This document shows, piece after piece, positions 47,786 to 49,066 of a DNA stretch of 49,066 nucleotides (the first letter of the stretch is position 1; the number at the start of each line of letters is the position of its first letter). The translations under genes and the position numbers were made by a program. This DNA comes from an uncultured Clostridia bacterium (GTDB taxonomy: Bacteria > Bacillota > Clostridia > Oscillospirales > Oscillospiraceae). The notes beneath the pieces are model-generated. The model saw nothing but the letters and a program-made list of their open reading frames with translations. It was not told the origin of the DNA and did not search any database. The DNA lies in contig CALBGG010000041.1 of the NCBI GenBank assembly GCA_937893605.1, positions 1 to 49,066 on the forward strand. The letters run 5' to 3'.

Positions 47786-48139
47786 ATGAAGGTTGAGTAC
47801 ATTGATTTCAAGACTGTGAGCCTTACAAGCAAGCTCGACACGAGCATCGGCGCGGAGCTTCAGCTCACGCAGACCGGCAAGGTATCCGTTAAGCTCCCCG
47901 AGGAGTGGAGCGGCTTTGCGTTTTTGTATCTGAATATAAAGATCCACGATCCCGAGGAGAAATACTTCGTGTTCGATATAACCACCGAGACTGTCGTAAA
48001 GCTACCCGACGACGTAAAGGAATTCACCGAGGACGCGATGAACGCCGGCATGGAGATAGCGCAGGAAAAGACCTTCGAGGCTATACGCGGCATCTCAGTA
48101 GCAATGGGCATAAACGAGCTCGATCTTAACGGTAAGTGA
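47786..48139 (+). CDS. Unrecognised 117-residue protein
   Basis: 117 residues from ATG 47786, with AAAGGTG 9 nt upstream; a GTG four codons earlier lies inside that SD. The gene sits 15 nt after degV and 1 nt before the nucleotidyltransferase start, so it belongs to the same operon. The predicted protein is acidic and mostly beta at the N-terminal half (KMKVEYIDFKTVSLTSKL, ELQLTQTGKVSVKLPEEW) with an acidic helix at the end (EFTEDAMNAGMEIAQEKTFE). No signal peptide, membrane helix, cysteine motif or known domain is seen. Function unknown. Confidence 0.75.
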   Translation: MKVEYIDFKTVSLTSKLDTSIGAELQLTQTGKVSVKLPEEWSGFAFLYLNIKIHDPEEKYFVFDITTETVVKLPDDVKEFTEDAMNAGMEIAQEKTFEAIRGISVAMGINELDLNGK

Positions 48140-48140
48140 T

Positions 48141-49049
48141 ATGAGAGAGCCGACGCTTGCTATAATGGCTGCCGGAATGGGCAGCCGCTTCGGCGGATTA
48201 AAGCAGATCACCGCCGTCGATGCCGAGGGACACGCGATAATCGACTTTTCGCTGTTTGACGCCTATCGTGCGGGCTTCCGCAATATTGCTTTTATCATAA
48301 AGCATGAGATAGAGGACAGCTTCAAGGCCGCCATAGGCAGCAGAATGGAGAAGCATTTTGACGTAAAATACGTTTATCAGCAGCTCGACGTTCTGCCCGA
48401 GGGCTACTCCGTTCCCGCAGGCAGAGAAAAGCCCTGGGGCACGGGGCATGCCGTTATGTGCTGCCGCGGAGTCATCGACGGCCCGTTTGCCGTCATAAAT
48501 GCCGACGATTTTTACGGAGCCGGCGCATACAAAGCAATGTACGAATTCCTGAGCGGCAACAGAAAGCCCGGCGAATACGCCATGGTCGGCTATAAACTGC
48601 GCAATACCGTTACCGAAAACGGCTCGGTCGCACGCGGCGTGTGCGATATAGAAAACGGCTGTCTTGTCGATATAACAGAGCGCACGCACATTGAAAAGCG
48701 CGGAGAGGATGCGGCCTTTACGGAGGATGGCAAGACCTTCGTGCCGCTTTCCGGCGACGCGACGGTGTCCATGAACTTCTGGGGATTTTCGACGATGATG
48801 CTCGACGAGCTCTATGCGCGCTTCCCGGCGTTTCTGGATAAGAATCTGCCGGTAAACCCGCTTAAATGTGAATATTTTCTGCCCTTTGTCGCAAACGAGC
48901 AGCTGCGCGAGGGACTTGCGACGGTGCGCATACTCGACTGCAATGAGACCTGGTACGGGATGACCTACCGCGAGGATCTCGATTCCGTCAAGTCCGCGAT
49001 AGCGGATATGAAAAAACGCGGCATATACCCCGAAAAGCTTTGGAACTAA
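48141..49049 (+). CDS. Sugar-phosphate nucleotidyltransferase family protein
   Basis: 302 residues, NTP_transferase (GT-A) fold. Makes an NDP- or CDP-activated sugar or polyol from a phosphate. The N-terminal motif AAGMGSRFGGLKQ (about 9-21) binds nucleotide; VINADDFYGAGAY holds the metal-binding Asp. Length and end (MTYREDLDSVKSAI) resemble Bacillota choline-phosphate or sugar nucleotidyltransferases of wall modification; the exact substrate is not readable. ATG 48141 follows the unknown gene by 1 nt. The gene ends 17 bases before the right edge; CAAAAAGCTC after it may be the start of a terminator that is cut off. Confidence 0.83.
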   Translation: MREPTLAIMAAGMGSRFGGLKQITAVDAEGHAIIDFSLFDAYRAGFRNIAFIIKHEIEDSFKAAIGSRMEKHFDVKYVYQQLDVLPEGYSVPAGREKPWGTGHAVMCCRGVIDGPFAVINADDFYGAGAYKAMYEFLSGNRKPGEYAMVGYKLRNTVTENGSVARGVCDIENGCLVDITERTHIEKRGEDAAFTEDGKTFVPLSGDATVSMNFWGFSTMMLDELYARFPAFLDKNLPVNPLKCEYFLPFVANEQLREGLATVRILDCNETWYGMTYREDLDSVKSAIADMKKRGIYPEKLWN

Positions 49050-49066
49050 CAAAAAGCTCAGGCCGA

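Overview
The window looks like chromosomal core DNA from an anaerobic, Gram-positive, low-redox Clostridia member, probably an Oscillospirales-type gut bacterium. This is inference from gene content. Pointers are an S-layer-homology (SLH) surface protein, an ECF riboflavin transporter under an FMN riboswitch, MurT, a DacF/SpoB-like pair of envelope genes (D-Ala-D-Ala carboxypeptidase and a SpoVB-like flippase), an O2/NO-reducing flavodiiron protein with rubredoxins, ATP-type PEP carboxykinase, and strong Shine-Dalgarno (SD) sites with TTGACA/TATAAT promoters. G+C looks a little above half by eye, and many long antisense ORFs are codon-bias shadows. No rRNA, tRNA, CRISPR array, prophage or insertion sequence was seen. 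Layout, left to right: a truncated MATE exporter diverges from a PIG-V-like membrane glycosyltransferase (1-2751). secG is followed by a structured gap. A four-gene run glmS-murT-mtaD-like deaminase-PHP phosphoesterase follows (3331-8629), linking amino-sugar supply and lipid II amidation to two small metal hydrolases. The gap 8630-9186 is the most unusual noncoding stretch: a 30-codon membrane-peptide ORF whose ribosome site can pair with an upstream anti-SD, then a roughly 290-bp element bounded by about 48-bp inverted repeats that contain terminators. Next come minus-strand single-gene units (glycerol-1-phosphate dehydrogenase, small P-loop protein, pgi, dacF), an AI-2E-type permease, and the divergent pair cysteine desulfurase/mtaB. 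mtaB is followed by serC-serA, driven by a perfect-consensus promoter whose -35 overlaps the mtaB stop. From 20.1 to 25.3 kb are a cytidylate-kinase-like protein, a flippase, ribU with its FMN riboswitch and terminator, a SLOG-family protein and pckA. A minus-strand operon pairs an N-acyl-D-amino-acid deacylase with an NhaC-type antiporter (25.5-28.3 kb). After a HAD phosphatase comes the tight operon recJ-rel-dtd-MBL hydrolase-small export protein (29.3-35.1 kb). A secreted 1253-residue M14 carboxypeptidase with three SLH repeats follows. The right part holds a GH13 alpha-glucosidase coupled to a NimA/PNPOx-like protein, an ECF S component with coaX (a likely pantothenate-CoA unit), a broken remnant of an L-cysteine desulfidase (UPF0597) gene, a phosphatidylserine-synthase-like enzyme, and a multi-domain flavodiiron protein divergent from a Crp/Fnr regulator with a dyad operator between them. 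The window ends with degV, an unrecognised 117-residue protein and a sugar-nucleotidyltransferase. I did not find a clear-cut new multi-gene system. The best leads are the 8.6-9.2 kb element, the flavodiiron/Crp-Fnr module, the surface M14-SLH protein, and the deacylase-antiporter pair.
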